From: Nocardiopsis metallicus
GTDB taxonomy: Bacteria; Actinomycetota; Actinomycetes; Streptosporangiales; Streptosporangiaceae
Length of the DNA stretch: 64,000 bases
Assembly: GCF_014201115.1 (NCBI RefSeq)
Contig: NZ_JACHDO010000001.1
Span: 5,332,001 to 5,396,000 of the forward strand
Reading direction: 5' to 3'
In this document: piece after piece, positions 34,775 through 44,277 of the stretch
How the letters are laid out: the number at the start of each line of letters is the position of its first letter
Position numbering within the stretch: position 1 is the first letter of the stretch
The notes under the pieces: generated by a model
Databases searched by the model: none
What the model saw: only the letters and a program-made list of their open reading frames with translations
Told to the model about the DNA's origin: nothing
Made by a program: the position numbers and the translations under genes

Positions 34775-35644
34775 GTGAGCGCCGAAGCCGAAGGCCGTTC
34801 CGCCGCCGAACGGTTCCGCGAGGAGCAACACCTAGGCGTACAGCCGTTGGGTGACCTCGTGGCCCTCATCGAGCAGGCCACCGGGATCGACGTGGCCGTA
34901 CTCGAGGCTGACCAGGACCAGCACGGCCTGATGATGCGGGACCCACAGCGCGACGCCGTGTTCATCGGTGTCGCGTGCACCAGCCGCCCGATGCGGCAAC
35001 GCAGCACCCTCGCCCACGAACTCGGCCACGTCCTGTTCACGGACGTGACCGACAATTCGGCGGGTGCCTGGAGCCACCGGTCCCACGAAGAGATCCGAGC
35101 CGACGCCTTCGCTCGACACCTGCTCATCCCGATCGAGGGCCTGCGCGAATTCCTCGGTGAGCGAGAGCTGCTGTCCCAGTCAGTGCTCTCCGAGGTTGTT
35201 CAGCGCTTCCTCGTCTCACCATCGATCGCCGCGATCGCGCTATGTCAGGCGGGCTACATCGACGCCGCCACCAAACGGGAGTGGCTGGCACTCACCACGC
35301 CGCAGTTGGCCACGCGGTTCGGGTGGAGCGACCAGTACCGCGCGCTGCGGGACGAATCAGCTCGGCGCAGGGCACCGCAACGACTGCTCGCCCGAGCCAT
35401 CAGCGCCTACGCCGAGGGCGTGCTGTCCGTACAGGCCATCGCCACCCTTCGCGGTATCACCCGGCAGGAGGCCGAAGCGGAACTGCGCGAGGCCGGCGTG
35501 GTTCCGAGCGAACAGCCAGTCGAGTGGGCCGATCTCACCGAACTACCGGATGCGGACGTGGACCTCGCGGCTTTGGACGCAGCTCTCGAGGGTCCTGATC
35601 ACGATGCCGCGGCTCCTGAGGTGACAGCGGGCGAGGACGGATGA
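34775..35644 (+). CDS. ImmA/IrrE-family metallo-endopeptidase
   Basis: The 289-residue protein has the zinc motif HELGH (residues 81-85) and a downstream glutamate in EEIRADAFARHLLIP (from 105), the complete M78-type catalytic set. A C-terminal region of about 120 residues includes a possible helix-turn-helix (LSVQAIATLRGITRQEAEAEL) and an acidic tail. It lies between the XRE gene and a PIN-like gene, overlapping the latter by four bases. Confidence 0.85.
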   Translation: MSAEAEGRSAAERFREEQHLGVQPLGDLVALIEQATGIDVAVLEADQDQHGLMMRDPQRDAVFIGVACTSRPMRQRSTLAHELGHVLFTDVTDNSAGAWSHRSHEEIRADAFARHLLIPIEGLREFLGERELLSQSVLSEVVQRFLVSPSIAAIALCQAGYIDAATKREWLALTTPQLATRFGWSDQYRALRDESARRRAPQRLLARAISAYAEGVLSVQAIATLRGITRQEAEAELREAGVVPSEQPVEWADLTELPDADVDLAALDAALEGPDHDAAAPEVTAGEDG

Positions 35645-36255
35645 GCCACCGGCCGATCATCGACGCCGGTCCCGGCCTGAACTTCCTCTCGATCAACCAG
35701 GAGCGTCTCCTCATCCGCGTCCTGGGCAAGCTCAGTGCCCCAGAGACCGTGCAGAGCGAGGTGTTCAGCAAGGCCCGGCAGGATGAGCGCTTCCGCGTCG
35801 CCGAAGGTATCTGGCGAAAGCTGACCCCCAACTGGATGCAGATCCTGTCCGACGACCAGACCCCGGAACTCGAAGGCGTCGTCCAGCGCATCACCCACCA
35901 ACCCATGGCTGAACGTCTGGGGCGGCCCAAGGACCTGGGCGAGATCATGGTCATCGCGCACGCGGTCGTGGCTGCTGAAGCAGGTCAGGAGGTGACCGTG
36001 CTCATCGACGACGGGGAAGGGGCGCGGACCGCCACCTCCGAGATCAACCGCCTCGAACGACTCCGGCGCAGTGGGCGTCCGGTGGGGTCGATCAGTCTGG
36101 TCAGCACGCTGACCATCTTGGAGCGTGCGGCACAGAAGCAGTACGTGCCAGGCAAAGCGGATATGCGCCAGCTCTACCGGAGATTGCGCGGACTCGATGA
36201 CGGGTTGCCGCCGATCGAGACGACCCGACTGCTGTCGCCTGGCCTCTGGCCCTGA
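35641..36255 (+). CDS. PIN-like domain protein linked to ImmA/IrrE
   Basis: The 204-residue product starts SHRPIIDAGPGLNFLSINQERLL, resembling the first acidic strand of PIN-like nucleases (IDAG). VTVLIDDGEGARTA (around 118-131) supplies the second acidic cluster, and LVSTLTILERAA follows. Four-base overlap with the peptidase gene shows co-translation. XRE-ImmA-PIN sets suggest a stress- or phage-induced toxin unit in which cleavage of the repressor releases the nuclease. That mechanism is an inference, and some PIN acidic residues remain uncertain. Confidence 0.65.
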   Translation: MSHRPIIDAGPGLNFLSINQERLLIRVLGKLSAPETVQSEVFSKARQDERFRVAEGIWRKLTPNWMQILSDDQTPELEGVVQRITHQPMAERLGRPKDLGEIMVIAHAVVAAEAGQEVTVLIDDGEGARTATSEINRLERLRRSGRPVGSISLVSTLTILERAAQKQYVPGKADMRQLYRRLRGLDDGLPPIETTRLLSPGLWP

Positions 36256-36388
36256 GAGCGGTCCTCGCTGCACAAAATCGCAGTGTGGGCTGTTCCCGTA
36301 CCGGGGTTGGCGGAGCTGGTGATGTGTCCCGCGTTCTTCAGAGACGGATTTCTAGATTCTGGGACCCCGCGACCTCAAAGAGGACATC

Positions 36389-36451
36389 GTGGAACGTGAT
36401 CGATACCCAGCTGAGTTCCGCCACAAGATGCTGGACCTGGTCGAGGTGTTC
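36389..36451 (+). pseudogene. short IS3 OrfA remnant
   Basis: The fragment reads VERDRYPAEFRHKMLDLVE, the N-terminus of an IS3 OrfA, and then decays. Bases 36256-36544 hold nothing else that I can support apart from the likely jet operon leader. Confidence 0.55.
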
Positions 36452-36544
36452 GCACTCAAGCTCCTCGTGATTTTGTCACCGGTGTCTGTAAGACTCATCC
36501 GAGATGGGTAGAGGTCCGGCCTTCCTAGGGAGGTGGTCCCTCGG

Positions 36545-38095
36545 ATGGGGACCAAGAGCGCCGAGCAGTTCCTCCACGAGTTCCGCAACGGTGCGGAAGC
36601 GGACACGGCGATGTCGCTGCTGCGGTCCCGGCATGCTCTGGTGCATCTGGCCCTGATGGCCGCCCACCTGGGAGACGGGCAGATCGCGGACGGTATGACC
36701 CTGACCGCTCGACTCGACGAGGACCTCCCCCTGCTCACCCAGAGCATCCCGGGAGCGGAAGCGGATACGCCCACAGGTGCCCTCTCGGACGCGGAGGAGA
36801 CTCTCGCGACGTGGGTGAGGAAGAGATGGGTCCATCGCGGTGTGGATCCCGAGACCCGCACTGAGCGCTATCAACTGACCTCGGGCGCCGCGCACGCAGT
36901 ACGGCAGATGCGGGGCCTGCGTCGGGAAGCCTCGGTCGCGACCCGATCCGCACTCGCGATGGTCATGGCCGAGCTGCGGCAGATCGCTACCGAAGCCGAC
37001 CCCGACCCCGCCGTGCGACGGGAGGCAATCGACCAGCAGATCCTCGCGCTCCAAGCTCAGCGCGAGGAACTCGAAGACCAACGGCACATCAAGGTCGACA
37101 CGAATCGACTGATCGACCGGGTGACGGCCCTGTCCCAGCTGATCGAACGCATTCCCGCAGACCTCGCGCGCTACGGCGAGGAGATGCACACCAACACCGC
37201 CACGCTCCTCCGGCAGAGCCTGTCGGACACACCGGCGGAGTTCGCACAAGCCCTCGATCGTATGTTCGCCGGTCACGACGTCATCGCCGAATCCCCTGAA
37301 GGGCAAGCGTTCCGCGCTTTCGCCACACTGGTCGGAACTCCTTCGCAACGCTCCCAGCTGGAATCCGATATCAAAGAGATCCTCACGAGGTTGGAGGAAC
37401 TTCCCGAGCATCCGGCAGGGTCATTACGGGGCTTCATCGACGCCATGTGGCGCCGTGTCCAAGAGGTTGAAGACGTCCGCGGGGCCGCCTTTCGCAGGAT
37501 GAGCAACTTTGTGCGCGGTGGTGACGCGGCCCATTACCGGGGTATGCGTACCCGCATCAGCGAGGCACAGGCACTCGCCGCCGACGCGTTCCACGTCACC
37601 CATGGTGGCCGCGACGTAGGGTTCGTCGTTCCCATGAGCGGTGCCGACACTACGTCGGTCGGCAGACTGCGTCTGGACGAGGGCACCGCGACCCAGCCCG
37701 AGCTCGTCACCGACTCCGGAGATGAGTTCGCTATCGACCCGACCGCGCTGACTGGGCGGGAATCCATCGACTGGGTGGCCCTGCGTGCGGCCGTACACGC
37801 CGCGATGGCCGGTCACGGAGACATCGCCACCCTCGCCGAGGTGCTCGAACACCTGCCCCAGGCGCGAACCGGCGACATCGTCGGTCTGTGGTCACTGGCC
37901 GCGCGCTATGGGGAGATTGACGACCGTACGCGAATCAGCGTCCAGGTCGAGACCGACCGAGGACTCCGTGAGCTGTCCGTGCCCTACCTGGTTTTCGGCG
38001 AACCGATCCCCACCCCCGCGCACCTGACCGCCGCCCCACCTACCCGAGCGCGAGGGCCCCTTCGGAAAGGCAGCAAGGATGAGCCACCCCCCTGA
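36545..38095 (+). CDS. jetA: Wadjet protein JetA (DUF3375)
   Basis: AGGGAGG precedes the ATG at 36545. The 516-residue protein resembles DUF3375/JetA: N-terminal winged-helix-like segments (LHEFRNGAEADTAMSLLRSRHAL), a long charged coiled coil (QILALQAQREELEDQRHIKVDTNRL), the family segment SPEGQAFRAFATLVG, and a C-terminal ALTGRESIDWVALRAAVHAAM. JetA is the MukF-like kleisin of the Wadjet SMC complex, which binds the JetC heads and JetB. It overlaps jetB by 17 bases, so the operon is jetA-B-C-D. Confidence 0.9.
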   Translation: MGTKSAEQFLHEFRNGAEADTAMSLLRSRHALVHLALMAAHLGDGQIADGMTLTARLDEDLPLLTQSIPGAEADTPTGALSDAEETLATWVRKRWVHRGVDPETRTERYQLTSGAAHAVRQMRGLRREASVATRSALAMVMAELRQIATEADPDPAVRREAIDQQILALQAQREELEDQRHIKVDTNRLIDRVTALSQLIERIPADLARYGEEMHTNTATLLRQSLSDTPAEFAQALDRMFAGHDVIAESPEGQAFRAFATLVGTPSQRSQLESDIKEILTRLEELPEHPAGSLRGFIDAMWRRVQEVEDVRGAAFRRMSNFVRGGDAAHYRGMRTRISEAQALAADAFHVTHGGRDVGFVVPMSGADTTSVGRLRLDEGTATQPELVTDSGDEFAIDPTALTGRESIDWVALRAAVHAAMAGHGDIATLAEVLEHLPQARTGDIVGLWSLAARYGEIDDRTRISVQVETDRGLRELSVPYLVFGEPIPTPAHLTAAPPTRARGPLRKGSKDEPPP

Positions 38096-38894
38096 ACCGT
38101 CCTTCGAAGAGGTCTTCGGTGAGACGGAGCGCCCGGGCGCCGCCCCCTCTTCGCCCGCCGGCATCGCCAGCGACAACCTTTCCGAGGTGTTCGACGACGA
38201 GGGCGACACCGTCGGTTCGCACGTAGAGGGTGCAACACATCAGCCGCGCTTCGATGGCGACACCGGCGCATTACCCGCCGAGACGAGTTGGGCGCTGCAG
38301 GCTCTGGTGGCCGCACCCCACGTCAGCCAACAGCACCCCAAACACTGGGCCACGGTCCTCCAATACGAGGACATCCTGCGCAGCCGGCTGTCCGAACTCG
38401 GGCTCATCCTGGAGATTAACCGAGAACACGGATACGCCTTCACCCGTCAGGCCGAGGATCCCAGCCCGCACAGCCGGACGATCCTGCGCACCAAAACCCT
38501 CAACCTCGCCGCGAGCACCTTGTGCCTCTACCTCTACAACCAGTACGTGCTCTCCCCGGACGCGCCTGTGGTGGAAACCGCCGACATGGAAGAGCACATG
38601 CGGGCCTACCGTCGGCCCACCGACACCGATGACGCCGCCTTCCAGAGGAGGATCGCGACAGCGATCAAATCCCTGGAAGACGCGGCGATCATCAAGCCGG
38701 TCAAGGGGACCAGCCGCTACGTCGTCTACGGCGTCATCGCCTCCATCCTCACCGCCGAACGGGTGGAGGCCCTCAGCTCCCGTTTCAAGGCGCTCGTCGA
38801 CAGCGACCGAGCCAATACGCCCGGGACGCCTCCAAGCACTTCCCTGCACGCCCACACTGCAGAAGGCCCCTCCCAGGAGGACACCGATGCCTGA
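38079..38894 (+). CDS. jetB: Wadjet protein JetB (DUF4194)
   Basis: The 271-residue protein begins with an acidic, low-complexity stretch (PSFEEVFGETERP) and then has the DUF4194 core: HWATVLQYEDILRSRLSELGL, TRQAEDPSPHSRTILRTKTL, then DAAFQRRIATAIKSLEDAAIIKP. The core is two winged-helix-like domains, as in the MukE-like KITE subunit JetB. It overlaps jetC by eight bases. Confidence 0.9.
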   Translation: MSHPPEPSFEEVFGETERPGAAPSSPAGIASDNLSEVFDDEGDTVGSHVEGATHQPRFDGDTGALPAETSWALQALVAAPHVSQQHPKHWATVLQYEDILRSRLSELGLILEINREHGYAFTRQAEDPSPHSRTILRTKTLNLAASTLCLYLYNQYVLSPDAPVVETADMEEHMRAYRRPTDTDDAAFQRRIATAIKSLEDAAIIKPVKGTSRYVVYGVIASILTAERVEALSSRFKALVDSDRANTPGTPPSTSLHAHTAEGPSQEDTDA

Positions 38895-41800
38895 CTCCCA
38901 CCATGCGGCCGACACCGCCGCAGCACAATTCCGGTTGACCCGGCTGCAAGTGATCAACTGGGGCACCTTCGGCGGATACAAGGACTTCCCCATCGATCCT
39001 CGCGGTGTGCTGTTCACCGGCCCGTCCGGATCGGGAAAGTCCTCACTGATGGACGCACACTCGATCGTGCTGCTTCCGACCCGGGACCACCGGTTCAACG
39101 CCTCAGCGGACCTGACAGCCCGCGGTGCCAAACAGGGCACCCGCAACGCCGCCGACTACGTCCGCGGCGCATGGTCCGAAACCGACGACGAACGCGGACA
39201 GTCCCGGATCCGTTACCTGCGCGGAGGTCAACCGACCTGGTCGGCCGTCGGTGCCACTTACGAGGACGGACAGGGCTCGGTCACGACAGCGGTAGCGGTG
39301 AAATGGTTCACCGGGACCGAAACCGACGGCGCGTCCCTGAAATCGATGTTCCGACTGCACGACGGACACTTCGACCTACTCGCCCTGAACGAGTGGGCGG
39401 AGCGGGGATTCGACACAGCCTGGCTCAAGAAGAGGCATCCCGCCGATGACCCCAACGGTCAGGAGGTCTATCTGCGCCGCCTGAGCAAACGCATCGGCTT
39501 GGGCACCTCCCGGACCGCATTGTCGCTGTTGGGCAAGGCCAAGGCCATGAAGAACGTCGGTGACCTGAACCTGTTCATCCGCGAGAACATGCTGGACGAA
39601 CCAGCGACCTATGAGGCCGCTGAAAAGATGGTGAAGGCCTTCACACCACTGAACGAGGCCTACGAAACCGCCAAACGCGCCGACCAACAGAAGCAAGTGC
39701 TCAGCTCGGTCCCAGAGGACTGGCGTGTCTACGGCCAGGCCAAGGAGGAGGCCGCTCTGGTGTCCCGGCTCCTCGGCTCGCCGCTGGACCGGTACCTGCG
39801 ACGTGTGCACGTTGACACGCTCCGGACGGAGATCACGCGATTGGAGGAGGTCCGCGAAGGACTCAAGGCAGAGTTGACGGAGCAGACGCGGCGGGCTTCG
39901 ACCGCGGAGTCTGACTACCGCTCCTTGGAGAGGCAGCTCGATCGGGAAGGCGCGGTGCTTCAGGAACTGACCGTTGAACTCGAGACGGTACGCAACGAAC
40001 AGAACCTGAAGAAAAACGCCTTCGACCGCTACGCGGCTCAGGTGCGCCTTCTCGGACTCGCGCTCCCCTCCGACGAGGTCGCGTTCACCACCGTCCGCGA
40101 CAAGGCCGACGTCATGCGCGAGCACGCCGAACAGGAAAGGGAAGAACTCACACCAACGCTGCACGAAGCGTTCGGCACCGCCTCCACCACCAATCGGCAG
40201 TACGAGGACAAACTCAAGGAACTCACCGCCCTGCGAACCGCCGGTTCCCTCATCCCGCCCAGGGAACTGCACCGCAGGGACCAGATAGCGCGTGGCAGCG
40301 GAGTACCCGCCGCTGACCTCCCCTACGCTGCCGAGCTGATCGACCTCCTGCCAGAGGAGGAGCGGTGGCGTCCAGCCGCGGAGAAGGTACTGCGCGGCTA
40401 CGGGCTTCGCCTCCTCGTCCCCTCCGAACAGCAAGACGCGGTCAAGGCGTTCATCGACCAGCACGATATGAGGGGTGTGGTCGACTACAGCGTCATCACC
40501 CAGGCCTCGCAACACCAACCCCTTCCGTACGCCGACACCCTGGCCAGCAAGCTGAAGGTGCGAACCGACCACCCCTACGGGCTGTGGCTGAGCGGACAGC
40601 TCGCCCGCAAGTTCGACCACGTGTGCGTCGAGAGCACACGTGATCTCGAGGCGCACCGTAAAGCGGTGACCGTACGCGGAACGGTGAAGCTACCCGGCAA
40701 CCACTACCGCAAGGACGACCGCCCCGATGTGGCCAAGCCGTCCTCGTACATCCTCGGGGCCGATATCGCCACAAAACGCGCGGCTCTGGAGGAGGAGACA
40801 GCACGGCTGGAGACGGCTAAGAAAAAGGCTCGGGACAGGGCGGATGAGATCGCCCGCCGAGGCGATGCCATCCGCGACCTGGTCCAGGCCGCAGAACAGG
40901 TTCTCAACCACCACAGGTGGGCCGACCTCGACCATGGAGCCTCTCAAAAGCGGGCCGCATCCCTGGCGGAGCGCATCGCGGACATCAAACGGAACGACGT
41001 CGACCTCCAGCGACTCACGCACCAGAAGGACGCGGCGAGGAGCACGTGGAAGAGACTGAACGACACCTGTTCCCGGATCAGCAACAAAATCGAGGACGAC
41101 GACCGATCAAGATCCGATATGACCCAAGTGCGCGAACGGCTGTGCGCCGAACCGCGCACGGTCGACGACGACGATCACGCCTACCTCACATCGCTGCTCA
41201 CCGACTTGGGCACTCCTGTCCGCCTCGACACAATGTCGCAACTCTACGAGCTCGCCCGTAAAGAGCTGGAACATCGAGGGAAGAGCGCCGAGGCCGAGCA
41301 GAAGCGGTCGTCCTCAGGGGTCCAGCAGGCCATCCGACGTTTCCTGGACCGGTGGGAAGACTCAGCCCCCCACAACAGTGACGACGTCGAGCGCAGCGGA
41401 AGCGACTTCGCCGCCCTGCACGAGGAGATCAACGAACGCCGACTTCCAGAGGCCATGGACAGGTTCCGTCACATGATCAGCCAGGACATGGTCCCCTCGA
41501 TAGCGTTCGTCCAACGTGCCATCGAAGAGGCCACGAGCGGCATCAAGGAGCGTGTCGAGAAGGTCAATATCGGGCTTCGACGGACCGAGTTCAACACCGG
41601 TACCCATCTACAGATCGCCCACACAGCCAAGCAGTTCGCCGAGGCCAAGGACTTCCGTCGACGGGTCGACGAGCTCATGCGTAGCCAGCCCGCCGCCGAG
41701 ACCGACGTACAGGTGTCTGTGGAGCAATTCAAGCGTGTCCGCCGGCTGATGGCGCGCTTCACCTCCGACGACGCCGAATCCCGCCGCTGGAGGGACACCG

Positions 41801-42255
41801 TCCTCGACGTCCGCCTCGGCTACACCTTCTACGGCCGCGAGGAGACTCCCGACGGGATCACGGTCAGCACCCACCGCAACACCGCCACCAACTCCGGAGG
41901 AGAGCAGGAGAAACTCGTAGCCTTCTGCCTCGCCGCGGCACTCAGCTACAACCTGGCCGACCCCAGCTCCAAGGGCCGCCCGCGCTTCGCTCCGCTCATG
42001 CTGGACGAGGCGTTCAGCAAGTCCGATGAAACGTTCTCTGGGCAAGCCCTCGCCGCGTTCGAAGAATTCGGTTTCCAGCTTCTCGTGGCCGCCCCGATCC
42101 GCATCTCCGGTGTCCTCGAACCCTTCATCGGTCAGGTGCTCCTGGTGGAGAAGCGCACCACGGCCGAAGGTGCACGCTCCAACGCCACGTCAGCGACCTT
42201 CGGCGATCTCGCCATCCGAAGGGCCGCGGAGAGTGACGGGGGTGAAGATGCGTGA
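38887..42255 (+). CDS. jetC: Wadjet SMC-like ATPase JetC
   Basis: At 1122 residues this is the usual length of JetC. The N-terminus LQVINWGTFGGYKDFPIDPRG is typical, followed by Walker A GPSGSGKS (45-52). Long coiled-coil arms flank a hinge region (residues about 300-800). Near the C-terminus come the signature SGGEQEK (1003-1009) and Walker B LMLDEAFSKSD (DE at 1040-1041). JetC drives loop extrusion on plasmid DNA so that JetD can recognise and cut small circles. All motifs are intact. Confidence 0.95.
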   Translation: MPDSHHAADTAAAQFRLTRLQVINWGTFGGYKDFPIDPRGVLFTGPSGSGKSSLMDAHSIVLLPTRDHRFNASADLTARGAKQGTRNAADYVRGAWSETDDERGQSRIRYLRGGQPTWSAVGATYEDGQGSVTTAVAVKWFTGTETDGASLKSMFRLHDGHFDLLALNEWAERGFDTAWLKKRHPADDPNGQEVYLRRLSKRIGLGTSRTALSLLGKAKAMKNVGDLNLFIRENMLDEPATYEAAEKMVKAFTPLNEAYETAKRADQQKQVLSSVPEDWRVYGQAKEEAALVSRLLGSPLDRYLRRVHVDTLRTEITRLEEVREGLKAELTEQTRRASTAESDYRSLERQLDREGAVLQELTVELETVRNEQNLKKNAFDRYAAQVRLLGLALPSDEVAFTTVRDKADVMREHAEQEREELTPTLHEAFGTASTTNRQYEDKLKELTALRTAGSLIPPRELHRRDQIARGSGVPAADLPYAAELIDLLPEEERWRPAAEKVLRGYGLRLLVPSEQQDAVKAFIDQHDMRGVVDYSVITQASQHQPLPYADTLASKLKVRTDHPYGLWLSGQLARKFDHVCVESTRDLEAHRKAVTVRGTVKLPGNHYRKDDRPDVAKPSSYILGADIATKRAALEEETARLETAKKKARDRADEIARRGDAIRDLVQAAEQVLNHHRWADLDHGASQKRAASLAERIADIKRNDVDLQRLTHQKDAARSTWKRLNDTCSRISNKIEDDDRSRSDMTQVRERLCAEPRTVDDDDHAYLTSLLTDLGTPVRLDTMSQLYELARKELEHRGKSAEAEQKRSSSGVQQAIRRFLDRWEDSAPHNSDDVERSGSDFAALHEEINERRLPEAMDRFRHMISQDMVPSIAFVQRAIEEATSGIKERVEKVNIGLRRTEFNTGTHLQIAHTAKQFAEAKDFRRRVDELMRSQPAAETDVQVSVEQFKRVRRLMARFTSDDAESRRWRDTVLDVRLGYTFYGREETPDGITVSTHRNTATNSGGEQEKLVAFCLAAALSYNLADPSSKGRPRFAPLMLDEAFSKSDETFSGQALAAFEEFGFQLLVAAPIRISGVLEPFIGQVLLVEKRTTAEGARSNATSATFGDLAIRRAAESDGGEDA

Positions 42256-43441
42256 ACCCGCCGACGTCGTCGAACGGCTTCGGGCCCGTTTCGAACGTGA
42301 CTACCCCCAATGGGCTCGCGGGGGAGGTTCCTGGCCCCTACGCGTGCCCCTGGCGCCACCGTCCACCGGACAACGGTCGGCGGATCCGGTCGGCTGCCAT
42401 GCTTGGGCAGCACGTTGGGCCGACCACAACGGTCCGGGAAGGATCGAACACTCCAGACTCCGCTTTCCTACAGGCCTCCACAACATACCGAAGACCCTCG
42501 TCTTCGACCGGCCCGCCGACGTCGCCGGGGTTACACCCCACACACGGGAGACCTGGGCACGGTGCGGTAGAAGACTGCCCAAGCTCCAGCGTGACTTTCC
42601 CGAGGCCTCTTTCACCGGGATCATCCGCAAGCTCATCGAACTGGACGAAGACCAGTACCAGCAACTGGTCGACACGGTCACCTGGCTGAAAACCAACCCG
42701 ACCTCCGGCCGGCTGCTGCGGCAACTCCCCATCGAGGGCGTCGACACCAAATGGCTCGCCCGACACTCCACCCTGGTACTCGCCCTGCTCGGAAAATCCA
42801 CCGGACCAGATGCCCAACAAGCGGAGCCGAGCACGCCCGGTCCGATCCGCCGACGCCTGCACGAACGGCTCGGGCTACGAGTTCCGCCCGAACTCGTCCA
42901 GGTCTGCGTACTCGACCCCGGCCTGCGCTCCCAGGTCGGCGGGATGCGGCACTTCGCAGCCTCGGTCGAAGACCTGAGCCGATGGGCCCATGTACCGCAC
43001 ACCGTGGTCATTCTGGAGAACAAGGAGACAGGCTACGCCATCACCGACGACCACATGGGCGTCGTCGCCTTCCACGGCCAGGGCTTCAACGTCTCCGAGT
43101 ACGGACGACTTCCCTGGATCCGTGGTGCCCACACCGTGATCTATTGGGGAGACATCGACGCCCCGGGGCTGCAGTTCGTCAACGACCTCCGGCACCAGGG
43201 CGTCCCGGCTCGGAGCATCCTGATGGATCTCCCCACGCTGAAGCAATTCCAGCACCTGGCCGTCGACGGAGCCGGCCCACAACGCGGAGAGCTACCCCAT
43301 CTCACCGAGCATGAGCAGAGCCTGTACGACCACCTCGTCCACCACGCCGCCGAACACGGGGTCGGTCTGCTGCTCGAACAGGAACGCATCCCCTGGCCCC
43401 ACGCCCACTCGGTTCTCACCGCGGCCATCGAACCAAAGTGA
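42248..43441 (+). CDS. jetD: Wadjet nuclease JetD (DUF3322/DUF2220)
   Basis: ATG 42248 overlaps the end of jetC by eight bases; a GTG two codons earlier is an alternative. The 397-residue protein has the N-terminal DUF3322 region (WARCGRRLPKLQRDFPEAS) and a C-terminal TOPRIM nuclease with Glu257 in VVILENKETGYAI and the Asp302-x-Asp304 pair in YWGDIDAPGLQFVNDLR. JetD cleaves circular DNA trapped by JetABC. With all four subunits intact, this is a complete type I Wadjet locus. Confidence 0.95.
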   Translation: MREPADVVERLRARFERDYPQWARGGGSWPLRVPLAPPSTGQRSADPVGCHAWAARWADHNGPGRIEHSRLRFPTGLHNIPKTLVFDRPADVAGVTPHTRETWARCGRRLPKLQRDFPEASFTGIIRKLIELDEDQYQQLVDTVTWLKTNPTSGRLLRQLPIEGVDTKWLARHSTLVLALLGKSTGPDAQQAEPSTPGPIRRRLHERLGLRVPPELVQVCVLDPGLRSQVGGMRHFAASVEDLSRWAHVPHTVVILENKETGYAITDDHMGVVAFHGQGFNVSEYGRLPWIRGAHTVIYWGDIDAPGLQFVNDLRHQGVPARSILMDLPTLKQFQHLAVDGAGPQRGELPHLTEHEQSLYDHLVHHAAEHGVGLLLEQERIPWPHAHSVLTAAIEPK

Positions 43442-43547
43442 CACGTTCAGTTCGATTGAGCGTGTTCCAGCACCGCCGCCCCGCCCTACCGTCAGTCCCC
43501 GAGAACGCACACCAGACAACGAAAATAAGACAAGGATAGGAAAATCG

Positions 43548-43913
43548 ATGAGCCAAAGGTTCGACGAAGCCGTCCTGGACGTCTTGGTGGACGAGACGTT
43601 CGCCCCCACCGAAGACGGAGGCCCACACCCCCACCAGCTGCATGTGCGCATTGTCGGACAGGATTCGAACGGGTCATGGATCCCGCCCCGCATCGGAACC
43701 GTGACTCGGGAGCACGCAGAACCCGAAGTCGACGAGAACGATCAGGCCGCGGTTCCCGACAGTTTGTTCGACCACCTCCTCCGAGCCTTTCCCGGTGTGC
43801 GCTCGATCGGCTACGACGGCGAGTTCCTGGATCCCGACGAAGACGTGCCAGCGATCCTCGACGAAGAATTCACCTGGACCTGCCATCAACTGTGCGGCCA
43901 GGACCCGGTTTAG
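43548..43913 (+). CDS. small acidic protein downstream of jetD
   Basis: The ATG lies 106 bases after jetD behind an AT-rich spacer with an AAGGATAGG sequence. The 121-residue product is strongly acidic (for example VDENDQAAVPDSLFDHLL, FLDPDEDVPAILDEEF) and ends HQLCGQDPV. It has no signal peptide, transmembrane segment or known motif. A decayed copy of this gene and its downstream spacer lies in element 2 (48083-48600). The acidic character could fit a DNA mimic or modulator, but this is speculative. It may have its own promoter and need not be part of Wadjet. Confidence 0.65.
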   Translation: MSQRFDEAVLDVLVDETFAPTEDGGPHPHQLHVRIVGQDSNGSWIPPRIGTVTREHAEPEVDENDQAAVPDSLFDHLLRAFPGVRSIGYDGEFLDPDEDVPAILDEEFTWTCHQLCGQDPV

Positions 43914-44277
43914 GCCTGGACAGGCGGGATCAGATGACCCGCCTTCCGGGGAGACCTCACCCGTTGGCGACGCCACAACCCATATCACCCCCGCGAGGTC
44001 TTCCACCCGAACACGTCAGCCGTGTACCGAACTGGGCCAAGGCGTACCAGCCCTGTACCAAACCGGTCCAAGACAAGTCAGCAAGAGAACCTCGAGCGGC
44101 CAGAGTACGACGTACTCATCGCCGAGGCCGGTCCGGGAGCTACCACCACGAACGGCGGCCCACACCCTGCGTATGCTGCAGCCAGAGTGGGGTATCACCG
44201 ACGTAGCCCCCAAAGGCGAACGGCCGACGGCCGTCCTGTTGATCGAGGGCACCTGGGTAAGCGGTGCTCGTGCTCAG
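43914..44277. repeat. downstream spacer shared with element 2
   Basis: Bases 43914-44080 closely match 48421-48600 (for example GGCGGGATCAGATGACCCGCC, itself an inverted repeat). After 44100 the copies diverge. The remaining 180 bases up to the IS1380 copy include short coding-like pieces that I cannot assign. Confidence 0.6.
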
